A stretch of 64,000 nucleotides of DNA from Nemophila menziesii (GCA_029959085.1 JARWIR010000010.1:33286731-33350730), one strand, 5' to 3'. Numbered from the stretch's first letter, positions 1-11,802 are shown. The notes: generated by a model from the sequence alone, not told the origin. Translations and numbers: made by a program.

Positions 1-959
1 CATCATGACATTTGTCAAAATTCACACGTGCGGCCCACCGATGACAAAATTCACAAATCCTCGGTTAACTGGCGATTTAATCAAGGACGTCATAATCGAC
101 ATGATGCGGTCTAAACCTGATACTAAACCAGGTCATGTGATGAACTTCCTTAAATATGAATATGGATACAATATTTCATACAAGGTTACTTACGGTGATG
201 TGCATAAGGCGCGTGATGATATTTTTGGCAATACTGGGGTGTCTTACAATAGGATTCAGGCTTACTTTGACAAACTCAGTGAGATAGACCCATTAGGTGT
301 TGTTTCACTTGAATGTGAACCATCGAACCGTTCATTTACGAGATGCCATTTTCCGTTTGGTGCATGTGTTGAAGGATTTAATCACTGCCGTCCTTTGGTG
401 TTTCTAGACGCAACCTTCCTTAAGAACAAATATAAAGGTCAACTCCTCGTCGCTACTGCAAAAGATGCCAATCAAGGTATTACATTCCTCTTTTATTTAC
501 AAATACAGCATATTATTCAACTTACCCACACCATTCACGTGACCGTTTTCATGTTTGTTCCCAGACGCCTTTTCGATCGTTAGGTCAGAGGACACTATTA
601 ACTGGACACATTTTCTTTGTTTCCTTGCACCACTAATCTTTTCAGGTGACGTGAAATTCGTATCTGATCGATATGGAGGAATTGCTAATGCTCTTGATTA
701 TGTTTTTTCGCTTGCATACCACGCTTATTGTTAGCGTCATTTGAAAGAGAATCTTAAGACAAAATTCAAGAGATCAAAATCCCAGAGGGAAACAATTCTA
801 TATCTGCTCAATAGAATTTGTTTTGCAGCTACTTCGGAAACTTTTGATGATTTCCTTCATATGTTTCTTGATACAGGTGGTCAGAAAGCTGTCAATTTCA
901 TGAAAAATCTACCTAAAGAGAAGTTTTCATGGGTAAACATACAGGGAAATGACATTTAA
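1..959 (+). pseudogene. MULE transposase remnant, copy A1
   Basis: Part of a Mutator-like (MULE) transposase; the window opens inside its second coding exon. Exon text 1-476 contains the end of the DNA-binding region (KIHTCGPP), the stretch before the catalytic core, and the first catalytic aspartate in FLDATFL. An intron follows (477-552, donor AAG|GTATTA). The next exon carries the second aspartate in FVSDRYGGI and a Cys/His stretch like HAYCxRHLK. It is dead: the acceptor AG is AT at 551-552, a TAG stop lies at 732-734, and the 3' end has a short deletion (KEKF followed by SWVNIQGN) and then stops. The distal catalytic Glu and zinc-knuckle region are absent. The family call is from motif order; this copy most resembles the one at 48,718-49,728. 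Confidence 0.85.
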
Positions 960-1655
960 TGCGGCTGAGTCATAAACCATTACTTTTAGTAGTCAACCCA
1001 TCAAAATAATACACAAAACCTACCGCTCTTTTGGCAACAAAAAAGTCTAACCCACCTATTTAAACAGTCACACCATCGATAGTACAAACATTACCCATCG
1101 GTTTAATTTATATTTTGTACTTAGTATGACCAACCCATCAATATCACAAACATTACTCACCTCATTTTACAGTTAATTATTATAACTCATCTGTTCTAAA
1201 AGACATACCAACATAATTACAAACATCACCCACCATATAAAAACATCTTGATAATTTTTTAATGAACCATCAATTATACACAACAACCCATCGAAATTAC
1301 AAAAGCCAACCACCAATTTTATTTTAACATAAACATGTATAATATGTGTCAATATACCCCATCTACTTCAAATAATTTTGAAGGAAACAATTCACACACA
1401 AACATATATACAGTTTTAGGTTAAAAAGTCTAAAAACAACAATCTCATAATTGCAAACATTATACACAGCAAATTTCAAACAACATTTTGATATTCAAAA
1501 TATCTCAAGATAATGCGCCATAAACAGATTCCATTCCCTTAAATGTATCATAATTTTTCACAAAACAGAAATCTTAAAGTAATAAACAATTAAAATCTAA
1601 AATAAATCCCAAACAAACTTTAACAATTAAAAGCTTATACAAAATAATCTTATAG
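960..1655 (+). other. MULE-derived non-coding region with repeated ACCCATC/CCACC motifs
   Basis: No gene is visible. The stretch contains many short copies of AACCCATC and CCACC spaced about 20-50 bases apart. The same motif style fills the first intron of the MULE gene (32,149-32,398), so this may be a later intron or the 3' region of the same element. It recurs after every MULE copy. Confidence 0.45.
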
Positions 1656-2115
1656 CTAATCGTCTTTCATCGTCCGGCGTGTTTCAAAAACCGATGTAAC
1701 TGTATGCTTGTCATTCAGGATCCATGTTACAAGTTTTTTTCTTTGATCAACGACCTCTTGAAGGTCATACTTCTTCTTCACTCCTCCACCTCACATTATA
1801 TAAAAGGCATAAAGAATCGCATATCTGCAACCCTACTCTTCACGTGATCAACTCTAATGTGACCTATTCCCGGCAATTCTGGTGTTGACCTACCCAACTC
1901 TTCGTACCATCCCTTCACTACATTATCCAAAAGAAACTCGTACATCCTGTATGCGTTTGCATTCGCATTTGCACCAGTTGATGATCGACTATACAGCCCA
2001 GCCCATTGTAGTGGTAGAATTGACCTTGTTCATTGTTCCATAGGAGAACTGACCAATGGGTCAACCCCTTGTCCTTTGTTTCGAGCGGTATTATCATGTC
2101 CTTCTTTTCCTTTAA
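1656..2115 (-). pseudogene. ORF X remnant, convergent to MULE transposase (copy 1)
   Basis: Minus-strand coding remnant that I do not recognise. The best copy is at 24,362-24,840. Seen from the minus strand it includes SSTGANANANADRMYEF, a central LDNVLKGWYKELGRSTPELP and a basic C-terminus ending FETRRTMKDD. This copy lacks about ten bases after CGCATAT (near 1,830), which shifts its frame. It lies tail-to-tail with the MULE transposase, the arrangement known for mudrA and mudrB in maize MuDR; that parallel is inference only. Confidence 0.4.
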
Positions 2116-2276
2116 ATTACCCCCTCCTCATATAACCCTGTCACTCATACAGACAAGATAGGTCAATTAGTCAATCAATCAACTAAATAACAAGAGCTAT
2201 ATGCTAAATAAAACATAAAGCCTCTGTTATGAAATAATAAACAAAAAATATATGTTAAGGAATATATCTCCATTGA

Positions 2277-2485
2277 AAGAAACACCTAAGATTGATCAAG
2301 TCTATAAATGATTCTATCATTTATCATTCATGTCATAAACATTTCTCTTAATCATAACTTTCATAACATATATATATATATATATATATATAAGAAACAC
2401 CTAAGATTGATCAAGTCTATAAATGATTCTATCATTTATCATTCATGTCATAAACATTTCTCTTAATCATAACTTTCATAACATA

Positions 2486-2506
<21 letters not shown>
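2277..2506 (+). repeat. Local tandem duplication, 115-bp unit, two copies
   Basis: The segment starting AAGAAACACCTAAGATTGA at 2,277 starts again at 2,392, including its trailing AT microsatellite. The other copies of this block (24,970; 34,730; 51,310; 61,110) have a single unit, so the duplication is private to this copy. Confidence 0.85.

Positions 2507-2538
<32 letters not shown>
2368..2538. repeat. (AT)n microsatellites
   Basis: Two AT dinucleotide tracts, about 25 bp at 2,368-2,392 and about 48 bp ending near 2,530 followed by a short GT run. They occupy the position where the paralogous blocks have one tract of different length. Confidence 0.9.
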
Positions 2539-2539
2539 T

Positions 2540-5003
2540 AATTAACTATCTACATCCACTATTTATACAATAACTTCACATCTAAATTAAATTTAAAGTT
2601 ACTTGATTAGGAATTAACCATTTAAATGATGCAAAATAATAATTTTCTTGATATAAGAAGAAACAAGTAACTAACTTTGAACAAATATGGATATCCAAAA
2701 AATTAAATAGACTGTCACTACACAAAAGGTTTATAAAAGGAAGAAGAAGTTTACTTTTGTTCTTGCAAAACAAAATTCCAACTACTAAATATATATTGAC
2801 TATTACTTTTAAAGATTATTTTAAATAAAAGATATAAAGGGTCCCTTTAATCAGATTTAGTATAAGATTCAACAAAGTTTACATATAGAAAATTCGACAG
2901 ATCTTAAGCTTAAAGCTATATAAAGTCTGACTTAAAATTAAAACGGCTAACTATGAAAATAGAATAGAAGAGATATGAAACTTACCAAGATGATTACATA
3001 GTATGTTTATCTTTGTTGAAATGACATGGTCAACGATCTTTTCTCTATAAATGTAGCATCAAATAATTAATTGTGTATTTAATTGTGATAACCATTTATT
3101 ACATTTATGAAAAAGCAAATGAAACTTTAATTAATTAGAGGGTTTAATTAAAAAAATTAATAATTTTTTTTAATTTTTTTAATTTTTTTTAACAATTCAT
3201 AATTATGTATAATATAAATAATTTTTTAAATATAATATCTATATTTCTTTATCCATAATATGAATATTATAAATCAAATTGACTTTTTCTTACACAAAAT
3301 TAATTAATTTACTAAAATAAATAAATAAAAGCTATATATTTATGTTAAAAATCCTATTAAAATAGATTACCTTTCTGGAAAAGTAACGCCATTTTATTTT
3401 GTTATATTTTTTTTTACTTTATTTATCATAGATCTAATGATCAAAAATGATGTGAAGTTCATCTCACTCAAAGATTTAGTGATCGAAGTTCATCTTGTGG
3501 TGGTTTTAAAAATATTTTAATGGATGTAGATCTCTTCTTTACTAGGGAAAATCACAATATTTAGCAAAGTTTAATTTGGATTTAAAATTCATTTCATAAG
3601 GTTAGAACAAATGATGAATCACTTATATACAATAAATAGGTATTTTTCTGGTTGAAAGATAAAATTATGTGGATTGGGTACATAGCTGAGTATATAATAT
3701 ACATATCCACAATATACACTTACAGATATATACCTATGTAGATCCAACCTCCTAAATACACCGAAGAACTGTAAACAATAAATGATTTGACGACTTCTTA
3801 CCTTAAAAAAATTCTTGAACCTGCAAAATTTGAACTCCACCATACATGTCTTTTTTATTTTGTTTAATACAGTAAAGATTGTGCTTCATAAAATATGAAG
3901 ACAATGGAAGAGGGAGAATAGAAAGATAGAAAATGAGTGAAGAAGTAAAAGAGAAGAATAAACAGATGAAAGAAACAAAAAGAAAGATAATAGAAACATA
4001 TAAAATTGTGTTGGTTTATTTTTAATAAGCGTGTAAACATATTCTTTTATTAGGGATGACAATGGTTACTTCAATCCCGTAGAAAACTTTAATGTTGTCA
4101 CTATTTTAGCCAATTTGGATATTATGATTTATATAAAGTAATAAAATATTAATTATATTTATATTAATATTAGTAATATAATAATTGTATATCAACATGT
4201 CTATAATTGAATGAAAGAAGAGATATACAATAAAATAATAAAAATTAGATGACCCGATAAAAAAGAAGAAAACTTCATTAATCATTTGAATATCTTTTTT
4301 TCAAATAGCTATTACAATATACATTTCCCCAACGGTAATAAACCATTCTACTATTTTAATTTCAAATACGAATCACCAATCCATTTCCGCATAACTTACA
4401 ATTTCCTACAACTATTACAAAATCATTACATTGTCATAATGTATTTCAAGAACCTTTCCCTCAAGTATCTGTTGAGAAAAATCTTCTGGATAGTTTTTTT
4501 TTTCCATTGAAAAGTCATTTGTTGTACTAAAATTGATCATATAACAGAATAAAGAGTAGAAATATTGTTTTGTGATTAAGTAATCCTCTTATTTGAAGCA
4601 ACAAACATTGATTGATTTGAAGCACTATATGTTGTTATCCACTTTCTATAACAATATTGAAGCAAATTTTCTTCTTTATCGGTTTATCTAGGATTGCACC
4701 ATGGACGCTAGGTTGGATTTGTAACATGAAAAAATCCTTTTCGAATACTCCACTACTTGTACGAACTAGCATACCTTATGTGTATAATCATCTAAATCGT
4801 CACCATTGGAGATTACTAGCAAGATTCAACCTATTCTCTCATATAATTTACTTTTATTGTAATTTAGTCCATAATCCTTTTATATTATTTCTTGAAATAT
4901 GTTACTTTTGTAGTATTTAAATTATTGAATATCAAAACCTGATTATACCGCACTAAAATTATAATACACAAAAGATTAACCTCATAATCCTCTTGGAGAA
5001 CTG

Positions 5004-5058
<55 letters not shown>

Positions 5059-5770
5059 GAAGATATTATGATTGAGCGTGTCTCTATCACTTAAGTTATG
5101 ATATCTATTATGGTCTAAGATTAAAATTGTTTATCTGTAACAGGCTAAATTTAATTCTTTTAATGTAAAACTATGATTTTATTTATTTGAATATTGATCA
5201 AATTTACTTGTTGAACTAATCAAGTAACGTACTGTATTTTCTTATTTTTTAAGTTATAAAATTAATAGAAAAATTTAATAAAAACAAACTTATTCAATAC
5301 AGTAAATTTATTTTATTTTATTTCCAATCAAAATATGTATAATATGATAAATATGTGATATATAGCATTACTCAAACAATGAAATCTAGATACAATAAAG
5401 ATAAAAATTTATTTTCACTAATATTCATTACTATATTCATCAATCATCACTATTTTCTATATAAAAAGACACTTTATTTCTTTTCCCAATTGAGTTGCTA
5501 AACAACTGTTATGTGACATGTTATTTAGTAATTTGTATTATAACTTAACAACCTAGTTAGTTAATGTTCTAAACTTGTATAGCCCCTTCATAAAAGTACG
5601 ATAATTAAGATTTTAAATATTCTTTTACATATAATATTATCTTTGAAAAAAATTGACACACATAAATTAATTTTCTGAGTTTCTAGATTACTTTTTATAA
5701 TCCTTCCAAATATATTTCTAATACCCTAACATTTTCGAATACCGTAGGTCTTGTCTTTTATGTTCATTTA
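2540..5770. other. AT-rich non-coding block, conserved between paralogous copies
   Basis: No convincing gene. The block recurs at about 25,110-27,960, 34,834-38,130, 51,507-54,340 and 61,245-64,000. On the minus strand there are short open stretches ending at good donor sites: one starting MVEFKFCRFK (about 3,843-3,800) followed by GTAAGA, and one at about 3,045-2,990 followed by GTAAGT. A pyrimidine-rich leader lies upstream of the first. They may be exons of a decayed gene, but I cannot identify it. Relative to S1 and A2 this copy lacks about 150 bp near 4,056. An (AT)n tract lies at 5,008-5,056, and the last 700 bases are the 3' flank of the LHT pseudogene. Confidence 0.5.
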
Positions 5771-5904
5771 TCAGCTATAAAGCTTATAATCTTTCGCCTT
5801 GATGATGAATTTCCTTAACCCTCCAATCGGCGCAACAATCATTAAAATTACTCCCAACATAGTGCATATTTTTAATATCACATTTTATGTCGAGCCAATT
5901 GCCT
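5771..5904 (-). pseudogene. LHT-type amino-acid transporter pseudogene, 3' end (copy 1)
   Basis: Minus-strand end of a lysine/histidine-transporter-like gene of the amino acid/auxin permease (AAAP) family, which in plants encodes plasma-membrane proton-coupled amino-acid importers. The final membrane segment and tail are clear: MLGVILMIVAPIGGL, then a tail ending KAKDYKLYS and TGA at 5,771-5,773. This is the usual C-terminus of LHT proteins. The upstream reading is frame-damaged (WLDIKCDIK). The gene is cut here by the CACTA element; its remaining exons are at 12,118-12,818. An uninterrupted paralogue is at 38,135-38,966. Confidence 0.8.
5902..5904. repeat. CCT target-site duplication, left
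   Basis: CCT directly precedes the CACTA terminus and is repeated at 12,115-12,117. The paralogous empty site near 38,266 reads CCAATAGCCTATATAG with one CCT. Confidence 0.92.
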
Positions 5905-5915
5905 CACTACTACAT
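5905..5915 (+). repeat. CACTA left terminal inverted repeat
   Basis: CACTACTACAT, the exact reverse complement of 12,104-12,114. Confidence 0.95.
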
Positions 5916-5928
5916 TAATAGACTTTAA

Positions 5929-6190
5929 CGAGGACATCTTTCGCGAGGACATGATGTCCTCGCAAAAGGTTAACTTCTAGCGAGGACACCTTTTGCGACG
6001 GTAAAAGTCCTCGCTAAAGGTGTGCGTGGAAAATAAGCCACCAATAATAATAAAAAAAGATTTTGACCGTTGGAAGTCGTCGCTAGAACCCAACTATTTG
6101 CGAGGACTCAAGTGTCCTCGCTAGAAACCACCTTTTTGCGAGGACTTGTAGGTGTTTTTGCGAGGACCTGGTGTCCTCGCAAAAGGTTTG
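5929..6190. promoter_or_regulatory. CACTA 5' subterminal motif array
   Basis: About six forward copies of (A/T)GCGAGGAC and four reverse copies (TCCTCGC), some paired into palindromes, for example 5,943-5,963 with one central base. In En/Spm such subterminal arrays bind TnpA; that role is inferred here. The array also lies upstream of the TNP2-type gene and probably overlaps its promoter. Confidence 0.75.
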
Positions 6191-6825
6191 ACCCTATTAA
6201 ATACGGCCAGTTGGCCATTAATGCGAGCTTGAGCTTCTAAAACCCCCAAAAAACCCAAAAAAAATCCCAAAATTCTCCTAATTTTTATATAAATTTCATA
6301 ATTAATTCTTGGGCATCTCTAGCTTGTGGATTGAGCAACAAATCTATCTCCTTTTGATCAAGTGTTGGAGCAAATTATTTTCATCATTTTAAGGTAATTT
6401 CTTTTAATTTTTCATTTAATTTATTTTATTTTGTATAATTATTGTAATATTGTGTATGGTTTAGGTGTAGTTAATTGTTTTTAGTGTTTTGTTTGTGATA
6501 TATTGTTAAAATATTATGATATGAATTTTTTATTTGAATATTTTGTGTATATTATGATCTTATTAAGTTAAATTGTATATTTAGGTGTTATATTTTTGCT
6601 TAGTTTGTGATATATTGATAAAATACTAATTATTTGTGATATATTGTTAAAATACTAATTATTTATAAATTTTTGCTTAGTTTTAAAAATATATTTTGGT
6701 ATTAGTGACCATATATTTATTTGATTTTTGAACTAGGTGCCCTTTTTAATTATTGTGATAATGTAGTTGTTTTTTTTTGTTACATTTGAAGTATTTACTT
6801 TTGGTAATGAATTTAAATTTAGATA

Positions 6826-8389
6826 ATGAACCCTCAAATAGACAAGAGTTGGATCAAATTAACGAATAAGGTTTCGAGGGAATACATTAAAGGTATAAGA
6901 GGGTTTATAGAATTTTCGCGAAACAAAGTGGATCGAGTCGGTAAAATATTCTGTCCATGTAATCATTGTTATAATAATCGAAGATTTCCAATCGATGAAG
7001 TTAAAGGTCATCTTTTTCAATGGGGTATGGATTCATCGTATGAAGTTTGGACGAAACACGGTGAAGTTATTGTTATCCCCGACGTTGAACCGGTCCAAGA
7101 AAACGTAATGGGTAATGTAATTCATGATTTAGGTCCCACGTTTGAAACTGGCGGGTATTCCAGTTCAACGATCCCGGTAGATACGGTTACCAGATTCCAG
7201 AAAGCAAGGACATATCTGTATTTAATAGTCAGTGCAAGCCTATTGGGAAAAAGAAATTTGGACGTTTAGATTTCAAGGTGAAGGATCACATCGATTGGTA
7301 CATCCTTAATAACTGCGACGAGATCCAAGATTACATGATGTAAGTGTTTCATTAGTATTTTTCTAAGTAAATATGCAGTTCTTTTATTAATCAATGTAAT
7401 TTTACTATATACAGGGAACATAAGGCATCACTTCCATCCGTCGGCAGAGATCAAAAACACCGGGAGTATTTTCGAGTCTGGTTTATGAAAAAGGTAAAAT
7501 AGCATAAAAAATGATTAATTACCCAGTACTGAACATTTGATTTCTATGTAGGTCGGCACAATGAGAAGAGAAAATAATCCCCTAGCAACCAAAGAGTTGA
7601 TGTCGCTGTCCAGCTTGTCCAACAGTGTCGTTTATGCGTATGATTCTTGCATTGTGGGCGGGGTGAAGTGGGTTACCCGTGAGAAGGGGGAGAAGCGAGT
7701 TACCCAAGATTACGGTGTGTGTACTATTACAGGTTGGTCCTTGCTCAATTTATATTAATTGTATTTGTTTTCACTAAATAATTTTTATCTATACAGACGG
7801 AGAAACATATTATGGTGAGTTGGTTAAGATCATTGAGGTTGAATTCACTGGTGGTAATTCGGTTGTGCTGTTTGAGTGCAAGTGGTATAACACGGATAAA
7901 AAGAAGAAATTACGTAGAACAGAACACGGTGCGACAATGATTAACACAAACTCTTATTGGTGGACTGAGGAGCCGTTCATTTTAGCTAGTCAAGCGAAAA
8001 AGGTCTTCTATATCGATCAAATTTACGCAAAAGGTTGGAAAGTGGTTTGGGAAGTGAACGACCGTCACGGATGGAGTACAGAATTATTTGGCGCTGAGTC
8101 AATTTCCACGGGAGAAGAACCTATAGAGATTCCATTGGCAGATACTATGTTGGATTCGGAGTACCCGGGTATTCAGGTGAGTACTGGACGGGGGATAGAG
8201 ATTGATTTTTCGATGTTCGCTATTGTGCAAGAGACAACAATTCCCGTAAATGAAGATGATGAAGATGATGAAGTTGATGAAGATGATGAAGATGACACTA
8301 TGGGCGAGTACGCGACTGACAATGACAGTATTCACCTCGATAGTGATGACGAACCTATCATAGTGGATGATGGTGACGATTCAGATTAG
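6826..8389 (+). pseudogene. CACTA TNP2-type transposase gene, catalytic core deleted
   Basis: Remnant of the CACTA transposase gene. A 5'-leader intron (6,394-6,822) ends just before the ATG. Residues 1 to about 75 match the transposase-associated N-terminal domain (FCPCNHCYNN, then HLFQWGMD). The text then runs into sequence normally far downstream: KKKFGRLDFKVKDHIDWYIL, in a different frame, so the fusion reading stops at 7,267-7,269. Exons at 7,415-7,493, 7,552-7,732 and 7,797-8,389 splice in frame with GT-AG introns and give a DUF4216-like domain (YYGELVKIIEVEFTGGN, EEPFILASQAKKVFYI) plus an acidic tail rich in Asp and Glu. The central Transposase_21 and DUF4218 regions are missing. I infer an internal deletion with its junction near 7,195-7,260. 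Confidence 0.8.
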
Positions 8390-8754
8390 TTGTGTTGTAT
8401 AAGTATTAGTTTTAACTACTTTTGATTAGTTGTGTTGTATAAGTATTAGTTTTAACTCACTAACTCACTAACATGGCCATTATATATGAATCTAGCAATT
8501 AAGTGCAAATATATGAACAACACAAATTATTCTCAATTTAATTAAACATAAAATCCAAAATTCACTTGAGTATATCTAAATCATAAACTAGGGCTCATAC
8601 CAGGTTCAAAAAAGATACATATTAATTAAGCTAAGAATAAAAAAGAGATAAGAATTACACTGAGAAAAAGATTTAATAGTTGAACTTCCTATAATATACT
8701 TCCTCTAAACTTCAATTAAAAAAAAAAGAATTAAAAAAAAAAAAAAAAAAAAAA
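8390..8754. other. Spacer between the two CACTA genes
   Basis: Non-coding. A 35-bp sequence starting TTGTGTTGTATAAGTATTAG occurs twice in tandem (8,390 and 8,425), probably in the 3' UTR of the upstream gene. The spacer ends in a long A-rich run at about 8,718-8,754. Confidence 0.6.
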
Positions 8755-8962
8755 AGTCCTCGCTAAAGGTTATTGCGACGGGTTCTTATTAAGAACCCGT
8801 CGCTAAAGGTCTTTCTTTTTTTAATTTTTTAATTGGTCAAATAGGCGGTGGAATTTCCCGCCTTCAATTTGGCCAAATTTAAACGGCGTCGTATAGCCTT
8901 TAGCGAGGACTTTGTTCCTCGCAAAAACCTTTAGCGAGGACCCAGGGTCCTCGCAAAAAGTC
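8755..8962. promoter_or_regulatory. Internal GCGAGGAC/GCGACGGG motif cluster at the TnpA-like gene promoter
   Basis: The motifs that mark the two ends of the element recur here, directly upstream of the 5' leader of the TnpA-like gene. 8,775-8,803 is a perfect inverted repeat with 14-bp arms and a single central base; 8,936-8,956 is another near-perfect palindrome of the GCGAGGACCC type. If the encoded protein binds subterminal motifs, as En/Spm TnpA does, this cluster would let it act on its own promoter. That is inference. Confidence 0.6.
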
Positions 8963-9959
8963 GACGCAGAAATAAAACCCGCGAGCTCCCTTCTTCTTCC
9001 CCATTTCTTCTTTCTCCATCACAAAACCCTCCATTTTTCTCTCCAAAATTCTTCCGATTTCACCCTCCAATCCTACCCCCGAGCAATTATAAGCATCTAC
9101 AAACATCATCAACACCTTCCACAACTACAAAAAGGTAAGATTGTTTAATTTTTTTTTTTTTATCAAATACAAAATCTTATTTTCACTAATTCCGGGTTTA
9201 ATACGTAAATTTTGGTCTTGGATATGTGTTGTAGGGGTTAATTATCCATCAAAACACGCAATACACTTTGGATTAAAGGTATGTTCTTACTTTTTTTTTT
9301 TTTTTTTTTTATTTCGAATTGTTTGTAGGTTATAATTAAATCCGAATTATGTGGGATGTTTTAGGTGCTTATTTAGTGTATAAAACTTGCTAAATTATCT
9401 TGTATATGATTAATTTTTTTTTTTGTATGAAATAATATATTTTTGTTATCAAAATTGCTAATTGTAGCTTCATTTGTTGTTAATATTTTGTGTATATCAT
9501 GATTAAACTAGTATTGTGTGGTGATAGGGGTATTTTAGTAATTTTATGACCGTAGGGGTATTTTAGTAATTATATGACCGTAGGGGTATTTTAGTAATTT
9601 TATGACCGTAGGGGTATTTTAGTAATTTTATGACCGTAGGGGTATTTTTAGTAATTATATGACCGTAGGGGTATTTTAGTAATTTTATGACCGTAGGGGT
9701 ATTTTAGTAATTTTATGACCGTAGGGGTATTTTTAGTAATTATATGACCGTAGGGGTATTTTAGTAATTTTATGACCGTAGGGGTATTTTTAGTAATTTT
9801 ATGAACATAGGGGTATTTTAGTAATTTTATGACCTAAGGGGTATTTTAGTAATTTTATGAACATAGGGGTATTTTAGTAATTTTATGACCTAAGGGGTAT
9901 TTTAGTAATTTTATGAATATATTACGTGTATATTACTAGTTTCGTATAACTTTTTGTAG
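8963..9959 (+). other. Spliced 5' leader of the TnpA-like gene
   Basis: Predicted leader exons end at 9,134 (AAAAG|GTAAGA) and span 9,234-9,278 (GTAG|GGG to AAAG|GTATGT). The last leader intron, 9,279-9,959, ends TTTTTGTAG immediately before the ATG. It holds the 28-bp minisatellite. The exon calls rest only on consensus splice sites. Confidence 0.55.
9525..9915 (+). repeat. 28-bp minisatellite, about 14 units
   Basis: Tandem units like GACCGTAGGGGTATTTTAGT plus AATTTTAT, with small variants (GACCTAAGGGG, GAACATAGGGG, an extra T). The array lies in the last leader intron of the TnpA-like gene. Confidence 0.95.
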
Positions 9960-11527
9960 ATGGCTCAAGTAGCACGGGGACACGATGGCGATGGTGATGG
10001 ACGAGACCCATCACGGAATCCGAACATTCCTACCGGGGGATGTAACAAAAACACACGGGGCCCGACTACACTTGCTAGCGTGACTAAGGCCCGCCAATTA
10101 TATGGGGGACGCCTTCCAATGGAGTTTGACGCAGAGGATCAGACATGGAACCCAATCGGTCCTTACTCTCAACACGTGACTCAGGTAATAAACCTGACTA
10201 TTAGAGAGACGGTTCCACTATTCTACCCGAGTTGGAGTAAAGTCCCGGAGGATTACCATAGGAGAGTTTGGGAACGCTTAAGGGTACGTAATGTAATTTT
10301 ATTTTTTTACCGTTTCATAAAGTATACACTTATTTATTTTTTAAATTGCTTACAGGACTACTTTTTAGTTGAGGATTGGGAGGCACGTGATGATTTTCCT
10401 AGTATTGTGAAAATGGTCAACCACAAATGCGGAGTTGGGTTATCGGACGCTAAATTCCGTGTGAAGAAGGCGTATTACGAGAGTCGTCAATGTCCGGATG
10501 ACCAGTCGCCCGAGAATTGGGAACTTACGCTGCAGCATTGGGACTCGTTAAAAGCTCAGGTATTAATTCTTATTTATATTGATTTTAATTTCTATTAACT
10601 ATTTTTTTTTTTTACAAGAACCAAGCAAAAGAAAATAAAAAGAACAGGGGGATGTTGCAAAACCAAAGCGGGGCAGGCTCGAGGACCCACTCGAGGACGA
10701 GATATTCGTTGATGGATGACACGGTAGGTTGATTTTGTCAAATTTATTAATTTATCGAGATATTAATTGTATGGTTGACTAATGTTTGACTAATCTACAT
10801 AAACAGGAGGTCGAAGAGGAGAATATGGAATTGGGCGAGGGATCGGGGGAAGGATCGTCTCGGCCTCCACCACTTCCGAAGATTAAAAAATTCTTCTCCC
10901 AAATTGGATTTAATACGAAAAAGAATTGTTGGCGGAGCAAAAAATACGAGCGGGCACATGTGAGTTTTACGAGACGTAAACTTTTAATTTTTTTTAGTTA
11001 CTAACTAATTATTTCGTTTTTTCTTTATTTTACAGGCGGCTTTGAAGTCAATTCTCGAAATTCGAGTCCGTGAAGTGCAATCCCAAAGTGGAGATCCATC
11101 CTCGACCCCCAGATTATCCGCCCGAGAGAAGATTCAAGCTGTTTTGGACGCGGCAGGTATCGGTTTAGGCGGCGGGACCCGTAACTGGCTACCGGGAATT
11201 GGTCACACATTGTCACAGTCGAGCTCGAGCTCTTCTGCAAATCCGTCAGAACCAGTTTCCGCGAAGATATTAAAAGACTACCGGTGGATAGTGAAGTCGC
11301 TCAATTCCTACCTTGTCTCTCTCGGCAAGGAACCGATGCAAGAAAACGCCACTACCTCCTCCACGAGTACCCCCCCGACTCGAGACGCGATACATGAGGA
11401 GATGTCGAATGTAATTAACATGCTTAATAGATGCCGGAGGGAAAGCGGAATGGAAGAGCAAGACCCCCCTTCTCCCGAAGCCGATCGGACAGCTGAAGAA
11501 GAAGAAGATTATAATGATTTATTTTGA
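9960..11527 (+). CDS. TnpA-like CACTA protein (plant Ptta/En/Spm family), five exons
   Basis: Probable DNA-binding accessory protein of the CACTA element. Predicted exons are 9,960-10,283, 10,356-10,559, 10,619-10,723, 10,807-10,959 and 11,036-11,527. Every intron is short with GT-AG ends, every exon length is a multiple of three, and no stop interrupts the joined frame: 425 codons plus TGA. The family (Pfam Transposase_24 type) is recognised by the order DYFLVEDWE, the W-x-W spaced region around ENWELTLQHWDSLKAQ, the NQAKENKKNRG motif just after it, and an acidic low-complexity C-terminus. The N-terminus has HDGDGDGRDPSR, resembling HDGDGNEQDPPRG in the second CACTA-like family here. By analogy with En/Spm TnpA it would bind the GCGAGGAC arrays. 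Intactness contrasts with the deleted transposase gene upstream. Confidence 0.82.
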
Positions 11528-11802
11528 CTGTTTTTTATGTTATATATGACTACTAGTATATATTTTTGACTTTTTAAATTATCGGGTTTAAATTTGGGTT
11601 TTATTTTAATTAATTTTAATTGCTTTTAATTTTTATTGTTGATTGTATTCTAACAATACAAAAAAATATAAAAAAAAAACAAATTAGAAAAGAAAAATTA
11701 GCAATACAATAAATAAATAAAAAATCACAATTCTAAAAAAAAAAAGAAAAATCAAATTATTTTAATTTAATTAATTAATTATTAAATTCCTGTAATTAGG
11801 AT
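11528..11802. other. 3' flank of the TnpA-like gene
   Basis: AT-rich and non-coding, presumably 3' UTR and polyadenylation region. No distinct signal beyond A-rich tracts at 11,658-11,750. Confidence 0.5.

Noticed and set aside
3619..3843. 74-codon minus-strand frame in the non-coding block as a gene
   Set aside because: Only the first 14 codons precede a plausible splice donor; the remainder reads through what would be an intron and has no recognisable protein character.
8900..9124. Minus-strand frames ending CEEQSPR at 8,900-9,124 and 11,803-11,985
   Set aside because: They are readings of the GCGAGGAC motif arrays in reverse, not genes.
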